Below are positions 43,921-56,047 of a stretch of 64,000 nucleotides of DNA, piece after piece. Position 1 is the first letter of the stretch, and each line of letters starts with the position of its first letter. The DNA is from Luzula sylvatica (lineage: Eukaryota; Streptophyta; Magnoliopsida; Poales; Juncaceae), in assembly GCA_946800325.1 (NCBI GenBank), contig OX326958.1, forward strand, positions 816,001 to 880,000. Reading direction: 5' to 3'. Under the pieces are notes generated by a model that saw only the letters and a list, made by a program, of their open reading frames with translations, was not told the origin of the DNA and made no database searches. Made by a program: the position numbers and the translations under genes.

Positions 43921-44952
43921 CATTTTTTTATTTTTTTTTAAATTAAGAAGCGAAGTTTCTTTTCGATATATTAAAGCAAGTTTAATACAACGTTTTAATT
44001 TTACACGATGATGTAAAAAAAAATAAAGGGTCTATGCTAAATCCTTTAGTAGGACAACCTACTCTATTAAGGACACGCTCTACACGTAAAGAGATTTAGA
44101 GAGGTTTAAAGGAAAAGAAGAGAAGAGAAGCTAGTAATGGCGAGCGAAATTTGAATCCCGATTAGCAATGAAGTTTCCACGTCTTTGCCTCGTATGTGAC
44201 TTTCTCTATCGTGGAGGATGGCGGAGAGTTCTTTTGGTTAAAAATCCGTTCGTTGCGCTCTTTCCAAATGGTCCAAAGTGTGGCCACGAAGTAGGTGTTG
44301 ATTCCATCATTTTTTTCCTTGGTGTAATTTCGTCGGTTGTCTAGCCAAAATTTCGGCAAGGTGTCGCGAATGTCGAAGGATATTCCTATGATGTGTCGAA
44401 GTCCCCTCCAAACTCTTTGTATATATGAGCAATTAATGAATAAGTGGGTAGCCTTCAACGTTGTTGTTGTAATTTTTGCACATTGTCTCGTGCGGCCAAT
44501 TCCTTTTTGCAAAACATCTCCCGTTAAAATTCTTTCGTTGAGCGCCAACCATGCAAACATTTTTGTTTTCACGAGAGCTTTTGTTTTTCATAAGGTGGTG
44601 TTCCACTCACATTTTATTCCCGGATTTATTAGGAGTTTGTATGTAGAGGCCATGGAGAAGGAATCCGGTTTGCCCATCCAAGCGTGTTGGTTCGTTCTCG
44701 TGTCGAATTCGTACGCTATTCGAAATTGTGAGAGAAGTGCGCGTAGGTCCTTGACGAAGTAGGAGGAGTGCTTACTCCCCACATTTTCCAATTCGGATGC
44801 ATGTTCGATTCCGTAAATATTTTTGATGGTGGTCGCCCACATACCCTCACTATTTTGGCATATTTTTCAAAGCCAGTTTAGTAATAGTGATGTGTTGTGT
44901 GTTTCGATATCTAACATTCCTAATCCACCGTTTTCTTTTGGTAGGCAAACTG
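43921..44952 (-). mobile_element. 5'-truncated LINE (L1-type) with zf-RVT remnant
   Basis: The minus strand reads from about 44952 (LPKENGGLGMLDIET, the conserved end of a plant LINE reverse transcriptase) through a frame at 44842-44588. The zf-RVT domain follows at 44572-44162, with features KMFAWLALNERILTGD, C..C-like residues, HLFINCSYIQRVW and WTIWKERNERIFN. It ends in a T-rich stretch (43923-43940), the A-tail. The frames are broken, so it is inactive. The 3' end is about 85% similar to the LINE at 8548-8640. The 141-codon plus frame here is antisense shadow. Confidence 0.8.
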
Positions 44953-45430
44953 TATCTGTATTCGTATGCAGGAAAAAAATATTTGTATCGTACCCAATAT
45001 TTGTTTGGTTACCGATACTTTTATCCGAATACGAATATTTTTCAAATACGATTATTATTCAGTTGAATAATATCTGACCGTTTACATCTTTACCCATTCA
45101 ATTCTTGAATATTGGCTATCATGTTATAATCATTGTTTGTAATTTTGAGTTTGGTTCTATGTTACGCGGATACTTCAAAAATGCAGAAGTATCCCGAGGA
45201 TAAGCGTATCGTGAGGATACGCGTATCCAATACGAATACGGATACGATATGGCTCGGATATGTATCGGATACATCACGTGGCGTATCCGAATATTATAAT
45301 ATTTTTTTGTTTCGGCTACGTATGGGATACTTTGCTTGTTAGATGCAAAAAAACAACAATGATACTTTGCTTGTTAGATGAAAAAAACAGCAATGGTACT
45401 TTGCGTATAATATGCAAATAAAGATGTAAC
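44953..45430. repeat. GTATCC/GGATAC-rich repeat cluster
   Basis: The segment is rich in GAATACG, GTATCC and GGATAC words on both strands, especially at 45175-45300 (for example GCGTATCC...GGATACGAT...CGGATACATC). It resembles degenerate repeats found widely in plant spacers. It adjoins the start of similarity to the other NLR leaders. Confidence 0.4.
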
Positions 45431-45443
45431 CCTTCTCTCTTAT

Positions 45444-45444
<1 letters not shown>

Positions 45445-45485
<41 letters not shown>
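45445..45485 (+). repeat. CT microsatellite in NLR2 leader
   Basis: This pure (CT)n run of about 40 bases lies about 60 bases upstream of the NLR2 ATG. It is the longest of the three orthologous CT runs. Confidence 0.85.
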
Positions 45486-45488
<3 letters not shown>

Positions 45489-45547
45489 CTTCGTTTTACC
45501 ATAGTCTCTCTCACACATTTTCCTCTGAATAATTCATAATAACAAAC

Positions 45548-48500
45548 ATGGCCGAGTCTGCTATATCTTCCGTTTTAAGCACGCTCGGCAATCTCGCAAT
45601 CACAAAGACCAAATTCCTTATGGGAGTTCCTGATCAAGTGGAGTCCATAAAAAGCGAGCTCAAATCGATGCAAGGCTTCTTAAGTGATGCCGAATACAGA
45701 CAAAGCAAGGGAGATAAGAGCGCATCCGTCTTGGTTCAAGAGATAAGAGATGCTGCGTATGAGGCTGAAAATGTGGTTGCAAAGATCAACTGGATGCAGA
45801 GACGGAACAACCAGAACAAAGGGTGTCTAGGGATATTATCAAGGTACAAAAATGTTTCTCGTAGTGATTTATTAATTCTTCACGAGACAGGGAAAAAGAT
45901 TGAAACACTACAGAAAAAAATAAGTGAGATTTTCCAAAATAAAGATAAATATGATCCAACCAAAATAGGGGAAACAAGTACACAGACGGATGAGATAGAT
46001 TATTCTATGAAAGATGATCTGAATATGCAAAGATTGATAACTCCTTATCTTGAAAACAAAGATGAAGTTATCGGTTTTCATAATGAAATAGATAAAATTA
46101 TTGAACAACTAACTGACCCATTAAATAAAGATTTAACGTTCATTTCTCTAGTGGGTATGGGAGGGATTGGTAAATCTACGCTCGCTAACAAAGTGTTTAG
46201 TGATCCCATAATACAAAATAATTTCAATGCACTTGCCTGGATATCCATATCTCAAAGTTACAAACCCATAGAATTATTAAAAGATATAATGAAAAAAATC
46301 ATGAGTATTAAAAAAGAGAAACTTAATTCAAATGAAAATGAGATTACTGAACATGAATTAGAGAACATGTCAGAAAAGGAAGTTAAAGAGAAACTCCACG
46401 ATTTTTTACAGAAAAAAAAATACTTGATTGTATTAGATGATGTTTGGACCGAAAAAGCTTTGGATCAAATTACTTGTAAAAATACCATTTTTCCCAATTC
46501 AAATATTGGTAGTAGAATTATACTAACAACTCGTAATATGCAAGTAGCAAATCGTACCCACTATCTCAATCATATTCATAACATTGAACTCCTCGACAAA
46601 GAAAAAAGTTGGGAGTTCCTCCGCAAGAAAGCTTTTTGTTTTCCAAACAAGATAAATGAAATCACTCTAAAAGAACTAGAAAATATCGGTAAAGAGCTCG
46701 CAAAAAAATGTAATGGCCTTCCTCTTGCCCTTTCAGTATTGGGAGGTGTTTTATCCAAAAATGTTGATCCGGATGTTTGGTCAAGAATGATCGATAATTT
46801 CGATTGGGAAGAAACGGACAAAGAAAAAAACATTGTAGAAATACTAGCTCTTAGTTTTCACGATCTCCCAAACCATCTCAAGTCATGTTTTTTATACATG
46901 GCATGTTTTCCCGAAGACCATCTTATTTCAACCTCCAAACTAATTAAAATGTGGATTGCGGAAGGTTTTATTCCTTCCAAAAGTAATTTTTCTTACGAAA
47001 AAACGGGTAGAAAATATTTAGATGAGTTGGCTCACCGATCTATGATACAAGTTGTCGAAACGAGTAAAACTCATGGTTGGATCAAAAGGATAAGAATGCA
47101 TGATATTTTACGTGACTTTTGCATTGAAGAAAGTGCAAAAACCGGGTTCTTCAAAATTTGCAATAATCTTGACAATTTTGAAGCGTCCCCATCAGATGGC
47201 ATGATAGCTTATCGAGTCGCTTTTAATAAATTCTTTAGCAATGAAGTGAGTGTGTCTATGCCAAATATGCGCACTATTATAGGTTTTGATTTACCCAAAC
47301 CATCATTGTGTGGGTTGAATTATTTACGAGTTCTTGACCTGGTGGGCCTTTCGGATATTAAAAACTTACCCGGTGAAATTGGGAGGATGATATTTCTGAA
47401 GTATATTGGTTTGAGAAAATGCGGTAATATAAATTTACCTTCTTCAATTGGCAATCTCATAAATTTACAAACTTTTGATTCAAGAGACACGTATATAGGT
47501 AATTCAGTGCCCACTTCTTTCTGGAAAATCTCAACACTTAGACATATCTATTTGTATTTCGATTTGGATTTGGGTTGTAAACTAAAATTACCAAATCAGG
47601 ATGATTTGCCGAACATTCAAACATTACATATAATAACAACTTATAAATTTAATCTTAAAAATGAAAGTATATTTATTAGATCACTAGACAAAAAAGGTGA
47701 GATTTCCTCTCTCTCCTTGGAAGGATTGGTGTTACCTCTGGAACCTATTACAGTGTTGTCAAGTCATCCCGGTGTTCGGGAGTTGTCACTATCTGGGAAT
47801 GTTCAAATCATCATACCTACTAAAAGCCTACCAAATAATACTCTCTTCCCACCCAACCTGAGGAAGTTGAAGTTATCATGTATATTCTTGTCAGAAGATC
47901 CAATGCCTATTCTAGAGTTGCTTCCATTCCTCGTTGTTCTTCATTTAAATGCTGGTGCACATACGGATGAGATAGATTTTTTTATGGAAGATGATCTGAA
48001 TATGCAAAGATTGATAACTCCTTATCTCGAAAACAAAGATGAAGTTATCGGTTTTCATAATGAAATAAATACAATTATTGAACAACTAACTGACCCATTA
48101 AATAAAGATTTAACGTTCATTTCTCTAGTGGGTATGGGGGGGATTGGTAAATCTACGCTTGCTAACAAAGTGTTTAGTGATCCCATAATACAAAATAATT
48201 TCAATGCACTTGCCTGGATATCCGTATCTCAAAGTTACAAACCCATAGAATTATTAAAAGATATAATGAAAAAAATCATGAATATTAAAAAAGAGAAACT
48301 TAATTCAAATGAAAATGAGATTACCGAACATGAATTAGAGAACATGCCAGAAACGGAAGTTAAAGAGAAACTCCACGAATTTTTAAAGAATAAAAAATAC
48401 TTGATTGTAATAGATGATGTTTGGACCGAAAAAGCTTTGGATCAAATTACTTGTAAAAATACGATATTTCCCAATTTAAATAATGGTAGTAGAATTATAC

Positions 48501-50209
48501 TAACAACTCGTAATATGCAAGTAGCAAATCGTACACACTATATGAATCATATTCATAACATTGAACTCCTGGACAAAGAAAAAAGTTGGGAGTTCCTCCG
48601 CAAGAAAGCTTTTTGTTTTCCAAACAAGATTAATGAAATCACTCTAAAAGAACTAGAAAATATCGGTAAAGAGCTCGCAAAAAAATGTAATGGCCTTCCT
48701 CTTGCCCTTTCAGTATTGGGAGGTGTTTTATCCAAAAACGTTGATCCGGATGTTTGGTCAAGAATAATCGATAATTTTGATTGGGAAGAAGCGGACAAAA
48801 AAAAAAACATTGTAGAAATACTAGCTCTTAGTTTTCACGATCTCCCAAACCATCTCAAGTCATGTTTTTTATACATGGCATGTTTTCCCGAAGACCATCT
48901 TATTTCAACCTCCAAACTAATTAAAATGTGGATTGCGGAAGGTTTTATTCCTTTTAAAACTAAATATTCTCAAGAAGAAACGGGTAGAAAATATTTAGTT
49001 GAGTTGGCTCACCGATCTATTATACAAGTTGTCGAAACAAGTAGAACTCATGGTTGGATCAAAAGGATAAGAATGCATGATATTTTACATGACTTTTGCA
49101 TTGAAGAAAGTGCAAAAATCGGGTTCTTCAAAATTTGCAATAATCTTGGCAATTTTGAAGCATCCACATCAGATGGCATGATAGCTTATCGAGCCGCTTT
49201 TAACAAATACTTTAGCAATGAAGTGAGTGTGTCTATGCCAAATATGCGCACCATAATATGTTTTGATTTAACCAAACCATCATTGTGTGGGTTGAATTAT
49301 TTACGAGTTCTTGAGCTGGTGGGCCTTTCGGATATTAACAAGTTACCCGGTGAAATCGGGAGGATGATATTTCTGAAATATATTGGTTTGAGAAAATGCG
49401 GTCATATAAATTTACCTTCTTCAATTGGCAATCTCATAAATTTACAAACTTTTGATTCAAGAGACACCGAAATAGGTAATTCGGTGCCCACTTCTTTTTG
49501 GAAAATCTCAACACTTAGACACGTCTATTTGAATCTTCATGGGGGTGGTAACCAAAAATTACCAAATCAGGATGATTTGCCGAACGTTCAAACATTACAT
49601 ATAATAGTACCTAGAAAGGCTACAATTAAAGGTGCATTTATTAGATCACTAGACAAAAAAGGTGAGATTTCCTCTCTCTCCTTGGATGGATTGGTGTTAC
49701 CTCTGGAACCTATTACAGTGTTGTCAAGTCATCCCGGTGTTCGGGAGTTGTCACTGTGTGGGCATTATAAAACCATACCTACTAAAAGCCTACCAAATAA
49801 TACTCTCTTCCCACCCAACCTGAGGAAGTTGAAGTTAGTATATATATTCTTGGAGGAAGATCCAATGCCTATTCTAGAGTTGCTTCCATTCCTCGTTGTT
49901 CTTCATTTAAATGCTGGTGCATACCGAGGGGTGAAAATGTCGTGCTCTAGTGGTGGATTCCGTCGATTGCAACACATGTCACTCTTTGCGTTATGTGATT
50001 TAGAGGAGTGGAAAATAGAAGCTGGCTCGATGCCCAGACTTTCCAAACTAGTCCTCCATGGTTGTCATAATCTGAGGATGCAACCCGAGGAATTGGTGCA
50101 TCTCCCTGCTCTTAAGGAGCTCCAGGTGATGTTCATGCCCGAGTTTTCAGAGGAAACCTGTAGCAAGCTTCGGGAGATTGGATGCAAGGTGACCAGAACT
50201 GATGAATGA
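45548..50209 (+). CDS. NLR2: in-frame fusion of two receptors (CC-NB-LRR-NB-LRR)
   Basis: One uninterrupted frame encodes 1553 aa. Residues 1-130 are an Rx-type coiled-coil. The first NB-ARC has its P-loop at 203, kinase-2 LIVLDDVW, an intact GLPLAL and an MHD. The first LRR breaks off near residue 803 (VVLHLNAGA). The sequence then jumps to HTDEIDF..., the linker just before the NB-ARC. A second NB-ARC follows (P-loop at 862, kinase-2 LIVIDDVW, GLPLAL, MHD) with a complete LRR. The offset between the two P-loops is 1977 bp (659 codons), so the duplication keeps the frame. Usual family length is about 900 aa. The second half shares NLR1-like residues (MNIKKEK, MPE.EVKEKLHEFLKNKK) that the first half lacks, which points to recombination between paralogues. 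A collapsed or joined assembly of two genes is the alternative. Confidence 0.88.
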   Translation: MAESAISSVLSTLGNLAITKTKFLMGVPDQVESIKSELKSMQGFLSDAEYRQSKGDKSASVLVQEIRDAAYEAENVVAKINWMQRRNNQNKGCLGILSRYKNVSRSDLLILHETGKKIETLQKKISEIFQNKDKYDPTKIGETSTQTDEIDYSMKDDLNMQRLITPYLENKDEVIGFHNEIDKIIEQLTDPLNKDLTFISLVGMGGIGKSTLANKVFSDPIIQNNFNALAWISISQSYKPIELLKDIMKKIMSIKKEKLNSNENEITEHELENMSEKEVKEKLHDFLQKKKYLIVLDDVWTEKALDQITCKNTIFPNSNIGSRIILTTRNMQVANRTHYLNHIHNIELLDKEKSWEFLRKKAFCFPNKINEITLKELENIGKELAKKCNGLPLALSVLGGVLSKNVDPDVWSRMIDNFDWEETDKEKNIVEILALSFHDLPNHLKSCFLYMACFPEDHLISTSKLIKMWIAEGFIPSKSNFSYEKTGRKYLDELAHRSMIQVVETSKTHGWIKRIRMHDILRDFCIEESAKTGFFKICNNLDNFEASPSDGMIAYRVAFNKFFSNEVSVSMPNMRTIIGFDLPKPSLCGLNYLRVLDLVGLSDIKNLPGEIGRMIFLKYIGLRKCGNINLPSSIGNLINLQTFDSRDTYIGNSVPTSFWKISTLRHIYLYFDLDLGCKLKLPNQDDLPNIQTLHIITTYKFNLKNESIFIRSLDKKGEISSLSLEGLVLPLEPITVLSSHPGVRELSLSGNVQIIIPTKSLPNNTLFPPNLRKLKLSCIFLSEDPMPILELLPFLVVLHLNAGAHTDEIDFFMEDDLNMQRLITPYLENKDEVIGFHNEINTIIEQLTDPLNKDLTFISLVGMGGIGKSTLANKVFSDPIIQNNFNALAWISVSQSYKPIELLKDIMKKIMNIKKEKLNSNENEITEHELENMPETEVKEKLHEFLKNKKYLIVIDDVWTEKALDQITCKNTIFPNLNNGSRIILTTRNMQVANRTHYMNHIHNIELLDKEKSWEFLRKKAFCFPNKINEITLKELENIGKELAKKCNGLPLALSVLGGVLSKNVDPDVWSRIIDNFDWEEADKKKNIVEILALSFHDLPNHLKSCFLYMACFPEDHLISTSKLIKMWIAEGFIPFKTKYSQEETGRKYLVELAHRSIIQVVETSRTHGWIKRIRMHDILHDFCIEESAKIGFFKICNNLGNFEASTSDGMIAYRAAFNKYFSNEVSVSMPNMRTIICFDLTKPSLCGLNYLRVLELVGLSDINKLPGEIGRMIFLKYIGLRKCGHINLPSSIGNLINLQTFDSRDTEIGNSVPTSFWKISTLRHVYLNLHGGGNQKLPNQDDLPNVQTLHIIVPRKATIKGAFIRSLDKKGEISSLSLDGLVLPLEPITVLSSHPGVRELSLCGHYKTIPTKSLPNNTLFPPNLRKLKLVYIFLEEDPMPILELLPFLVVLHLNAGAYRGVKMSCSSGGFRRLQHMSLFALCDLEEWKIEAGSMPRLSKLVLHGCHNLRMQPEELVHLPALKELQVMFMPEFSEETCSKLREIGCKVTRTDE

Positions 50210-50210
50210 A

Positions 50211-50485
50211 GTAAGTACTTTTCTTTACTTAATTACTTTAGTAGCAGATTTAATTTATTTGTTATCTCTAATTTATTTTTGTTATTATGCCGATAATACA
50301 TTCTTTTATCAAATTATTTCGTAGATAACTGATGATAAGCAAGTCAATTTTAGTGATACTTTATGATTCAATTTTTATTTCACCAAGAATACTTAATGTT
50401 AGAAGCGTGAAAATTGTCTAGCATTTATATTTAATAATAATATCTTGTTCGGTGACTAACTCATATTTATTTGTATATATTGCAG
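50211..50485 (+). other. 3' UTR intron of NLR2
   Basis: The donor GTAAGT starts just after the stop codon, and the acceptor TATATTGCAG ends at 50485. It is homologous to 7672-7941 after NLR1. Confidence 0.6.
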
Positions 50486-51599
50486 GAGATGGACGGATGT
50501 GCTTCGCATGATTTTACTTATTTAATTTTCTTGAATTGTTCCCGTCCTAAAAAAGAAAAAAAAAATCTTGAATTGGGTTGAGTGTTTTTATAAACAAGTA
50601 TGGCTTGTTATTGTGTGCATTATTTCCTTTCATTTCTAAACATTCGTTTGTGTGTGTTTGTGTGTGTGTATTGTGTTATTATGATCTTGGTGTAATAATT
50701 ATGGAGCAAATCTGAAACTCTAAACAAATTGCTTGTATTTTTTTATATTTATGTGCTTGATTTTTTAGTAGATTAATTAATGGGATAAAGTTGTATAATT
50801 ATGGCTTGGTTTTTTATATTTATGTGCTTGGTTTTTATATATTACGGATTTTATTTTATTATTTTAATCTTTTCCTAGATATGATTATTTGTTTTTTAAA
50901 CATATTTATAAAAAATAAAAATAAAAACCGTTTGTATTATTTATTTATTTATAAAAAAAAATAGTTAGGTTTTTAAATGGATTGTTTTTTTCAAGGAAAA
51001 AGGGTTTAAACCCTTATATCATTGCTTATTTATTTAGTTATTGTAATGCGTTCGTATTAATATAATAACCCCTCTAATAATTTTTGGAAGTTCTAAAGAA
51101 CACCCTCACAATTGGAATAGTTAAAAGAAACCCTTCGAATAATATTTCATATGACATTTATCTAGAATATGTAGTGTTGAAAAAAAAAAATTGGACCACG
51201 ATACGTCTCTATAATTTTATATTTAATCTTCTTAAACATTTTTCAAATGAAGGTGTAGAAGATTTTTCAGGCTATTAGCCCAAATATGAGAAAAGGCCCT
51301 TGAACGTAAAAGTGGTAAAAGTGAAAAACCAGCTATTAGACTTTATTCTCCAGGCCTGCAAATTATAAAACTAGAAGAAATTCAGGTTATTCAAATAATA
51401 CGGAGTGGACTTGAAAAGATGAACTGTTCAATCCCACAGCCCTTTTTCTCGGATATTTTAACGGGGCATTTCTATCAGCAATCCTATCTAAAAAAATTCG
51501 AAAAATATTCCAAAACTAATCAAAACCGAATTTTAAAAACTTTATCATTAGGCAAAGTGAAAATTTAAAAAACATGAAATATTTGGGCTTTTTTCTTAG
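50486..51599. other. NLR2 3' flank and AT-rich spacer
   Basis: Up to about 50870 this matches the NLR1 3' flank, with a small internal duplication around TTTATGTGCTTG (50745-50835). Beyond that I see no gene. The 64-codon frame at 51084-51278 is not supported. Confidence 0.5.
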
Positions 51600-52880
51600 T
51601 ACGGATATTATCCTTGTTATGTTCATGTTCTTGTTAAAATATGAGCATTTATCTTTTTTCGCGAAATATTCCAAACCTAACCTAAACCGAATATTATGTT
51701 AATCAATTGGGACTAAGTAAACGTTTTTTTTTTAATAATATGAAATAAAGTGAAAATTTTATCATTACTCAAGATTTCCCAACCAAATACTCTATATTTG
51801 AATCAACACAATTAATTAACATAATAATTTTAAAAACATATAATTAACAATTAGATAATATTGATTTAAATATATGAATTCAAAAAAATAATAATTATGT
51901 ATTAAATTAATAATTAGTTATATGACATATCATTAATAAATGTGTTAATTATATGACAATACAATTAATTAAGCGCGTTCATTAAAATTATAATGAATTC
52001 GGAGAGGAAATATTGGGGAACAATAATATTTCCCATTTGTTTTCTCGGAAGTGAGGTTAATAAAAAAAAAGAGAAATTTTATTTTTCCCCATGATTTCCT
52101 CGCCGAAATTTTTCATACTTGAATTAACACACTTAAGTAACACAATAATTAAAAAACATATCATTTATAATTGGATAATATTGATTTAAATGTATGAATT
52201 CAAATAAATAAAAATTATGTATTAAATTAATGATTAATTATGACATATCATTAATAAGTATGTTAATTATATGACAACACAATTAATTAACCGTGTTCAT
52301 TCAATTATAAATTAAGCGTGTTCATTCAATTATAGATAATTCGACGGGGAAATATTGGAGAACAGTAAAATTTCATATTTGTTTTCTTTGGAAGTCAGGT
52401 TAATAAAAAAAGAAGAAATTTCATTTTGCACCAAGATTTCCCCACCGAATTTTTCATATTTGAATCAACGCACTTAATTAACATAATAATTAAAAAAATT
52501 ATCAATAATATTTAATTAATATTAATTTAAATTTATGAATTAAAATTAATGTTAATTATGTATTAAATTAGTTATGAATTACATGTCATGTATCGATTGT
52601 GTTGCTAATTAAATTTTTTAACTAAAATATAAAAGATATAATGGTAAAACTTGGGAACACTTAGTTTTTTATGAATCTAATTTGTCACCGTTCAGAACTC
52701 TGGAATCATGATTTAAATTTGATTAAGCCACCAAGATTTTAAAATTAGTTGGCACCGAAATTTTAAAATTCGGTATGGATTAGTTCTGAAACATTTTGCA
52801 AAACAAGGTTATTTTTCGAATAACAACGGTTACTGTCAGAAATGTTCATATTTTAACAAGAACATAAAAATATCCATGCT
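51600..52880. mobile_element. Foldback-like element: long inverted repeats around a roughly 330-bp tandem
   Basis: The left arm (about 51600-51705) holds GTTCTTGTTAAAATATGAGCATTT and then CTAACCTAAACCGAATATT. The right arm (about 52750-52870) contains the reverse complements in mirrored order (GTTCTTGTTAAAATATGAACATTT, ACTAATCCATACCGAATTTT). Both longer words are split here only for description. No transposase is seen. The boundaries are approximate and no target duplication was found. Confidence 0.4.
51771..52600. repeat. AT-rich tandem repeat, about 2.5 units of 320-342 bp
   Basis: Units start at AAGATTTCCC (51771), ATGATTTCCT (52091) and AAGATTTCCC (52433). Each runs on through TTTGAATCAACACA, AATATTGATTTAAAT, TATGTATTAAATTA and ATGACATATCATTAATAA. 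Divergence between units is moderate. Confidence 0.75.
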
Positions 52881-55666
52881 TAGCAACGAATATGATAATT
52901 ATATTTTCTATTTTTTTTTATTAATGACTCATCTTTTATGGTAATTAATGAAGATAAAATTATTGCACACATATATTTGGATTATTTTTTGTTATGGTAA
53001 TAATGACTCATCTTTTATCAATTAGTATTAAAATATTACTGTCATATATATAACATCTTACGTATATTATAATTAATAATTTTGTGATAAAGAAAAACAT
53101 AACAAATAACAACATCTCGAGTATATTAATAATTAATAATTTTGTGAGTAAGAAAAACTTAATAAATATTATAACCTGTTGTTCACAATAGTTTTGCAAT
53201 ACTAAACATCCAGAAAATAAATCATACGATTCATATACTCATTTGCACATTATAAATTAAATAACACTAATTTTTTATTGATACAAAATGTACATATTGC
53301 ATATCCAAATTTTTGGGCTTTCTCTATGAATTGAGATAAAGACGGAATATTAAGTTTAAAATATAAATAACATCACATTTAGTAGTGGCAAGAATTTTAA
53401 AAATATCGAAATTTAATGAAGTAGAAACATAATTAAAAAATTATTTAACATCATATGATATTTTTAAATTTATAATTTAAAAAATAATAACTTTAATCTA
53501 ATTTTCTATATATGTAATATGTTTATAAGTTTAAGAAATTATTTATGTTTGTATGGGTACACTAAATTTGAACTTTGAATAAAAGTAGAAATAGTATAGT
53601 AGAGGATTCTTCATATTATAGTTATAAGTTAGAGAAAACGTTAATTTATCTTCATAATATACATTTCTGGCCATTTTATTTTCCTACCTAATATATTTAT
53701 TTTCTTACCTCATATATAAAAGTAAAATCAAATGAATATATTTTACGATTTTTTAAATTAAATTTATAAAAATAATGTTAATAATTGATGCATGTTTTAA
53801 ATTTTATATTAATTTATTGATATTTCATACTATATAAATTATTCATCTTGCATTTATATTTACATTTTATCATGTAACTTAACGTAAAATAATTAAAAAT
53901 TATTAGGAGGATGTGGTTTTCTAAAAATTGTTAAAATATGTTGTAAAATATTTATCCCATATATAACTAGAAAACATCAATGACCTAAATTTTATCGTGT
54001 ATCATAATATAATAATTTGAATTTATACTGATGTGGCACAAGAAAAATGTACAAAATTTGATCCAAAATAATGACGTGGATAAATAGTTGATAATGCATG
54101 TGTTACGTTTCGAATTTTTGAACTATATTTTTTTAATTATGAATTATATGTATCATATAGAAATATATATGAATTATGATTATATATATAATCTAATAAA
54201 CATATAACTTTATTTTATAATATTCATATACTATTTTATGATTATATATTTCATAAAAACATCTTTCTTTTCCAACATACTACTTATTATGTGCAAATAA
54301 TTATATTTTATAACAAAATTAGAACATATTCATAATCTTTATTATTTATAAATGACAATATCTCATATTCAAACAATTGTATATATTATTATTCAAAAAA
54401 GAAAGAACAAAATATGTGACCATTAGACTTCTAAGTTTGATAATTCATTTCTTATCAAGGTAACATTTCCTGATATTATGACTGACCTGAAAACATACAT
54501 AAAACCGTTACATCTCCAAATTTGTTGTCTTGTGTGAAATCATGTAAAGACAAATAAGTTACCACCCAAAAAATGTAATAATTACGCTGAAAGCAACTTT
54601 ATAGTTTAGCCATACATAATTACACACACACATGTCAAGTATAATAGCTGTTACTGTCTGTGATTGGAGACAACCAAATTTTGGCTGGTTCATGGTTTTT
54701 TCTTTTTTCTTTTTGTTGTATTCGAATTTATAAGTAAAAAAGTAGTGTTTCCAAAAATCATTTATCTTTTCTGTTCAAATGTAAAAAAAGTCATAAAATT
54801 GAAAAAAACTTTATTTCGTATATATTTATTTTGTAATTTCTTGTAAGTTGGTATATTTATGCAAGAATATAAACAAATAATTGTTAGAAAAATAGTGTGG
54901 GCATCATCTTTAAGATATTGTTAGCGATATCCCAGTCGAGCACCAAAATATTCATGTGAACTTCAAAATTATTCGCACCAAATTACTAAATTTTAATAAT
55001 ATACCTTTACGACTAGCTAATATTTAATATTATGTTATTTTGAATTCATTGAAAGTCGTATCATTTTTCAACATAGACAATTATTACAATTATAAGTTAT
55101 GATGTTATCTCAATCAATATCAATGAACTTGAAAACAATTTCAAATGTTGGTGTGAGTTGATGACATATGTGATTTTCTGAACATAGTATTTTAAAAGGC
55201 GAGAACAAATATATAATTTCTTCTAAGAATTACTTAACAACGTTCGTTTTATTTGTATTTTTTGATGTCAATGAAATTTGAAATCGTAATATCTCATAAC
55301 ATATGATATTTTGTATCATACTCAAACAACTGAATTATTATGGTCATCGGCTATATATAATTTTTTTTAACAAACAAACAAGTAAAACGATAAGAACAAA
55401 TCGAATTCGGTTCAATGGTGGTGGTATCGTAAATAAATCGGCTAATGAACATAAGAAACATCATATAATGTTCTTGTGTAAAACGTTGTTTTTTGAAAAT
55501 AAAATTTACTTGTAAATATGAACATAAGAAACATCATATATCACAAAAGTACTTTTTTATTTTGAATTATAATTCATTTGTACATATTTTCGATTTTTTA
55601 TGCTGTTACTTTGTGGAGAATATAATAATTATTTCAAATTAAAATATGATCTTTTACCTTACTATG
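52881..55666. other. AT-rich intergenic sequence
   Basis: No gene is supported. A short duplication containing AATTAATAATTTTGTGA occurs at about 53069-53085 and 53132-53148. All open frames are 60-70 codons and low-complexity. Confidence 0.5.
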
Positions 55667-56047
55667 TTACTTTGTTAGGATTAGTTACCTCATGTTATCT
55701 AAGTAGTATATAATTAGGGATAGAAAGTGAGGTTTTTTCTTAATATTTTCTTAATATCTTTAAAACTTATAATTTGATTGTTGATAAACAAATCTATATA
55801 TTTTATTTTCTAATTTTTGGGTGGCTTATGTGATTGTTTTTTGTTATAGTGCTACATAACCTTGAACTTTTGATCCATCATAATTGTATACACGATAACT
55901 TATATTGCGCAAAAATGTACCACAGTGTTCATTTTTTTTTATTCATTAAGCAAAGGAAACACGATTTTTCAGCTGCATTTATTTATCATTTATACTTGTA
56001 ATAATAGCTCTCTATTAGATTTGTGCCCATATTTCTCTTCTTGGGAA

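Noticed and set aside
44337..44762. A 141-codon plus-strand frame
   Set aside because: It is antisense to the LINE zf-RVT remnant, which has clear homology on the minus strand.
44953..44990. A target-site duplication for the LINE at 43921-44952
   Set aside because: No convincing direct repeat between its two flanks could be found by eye.
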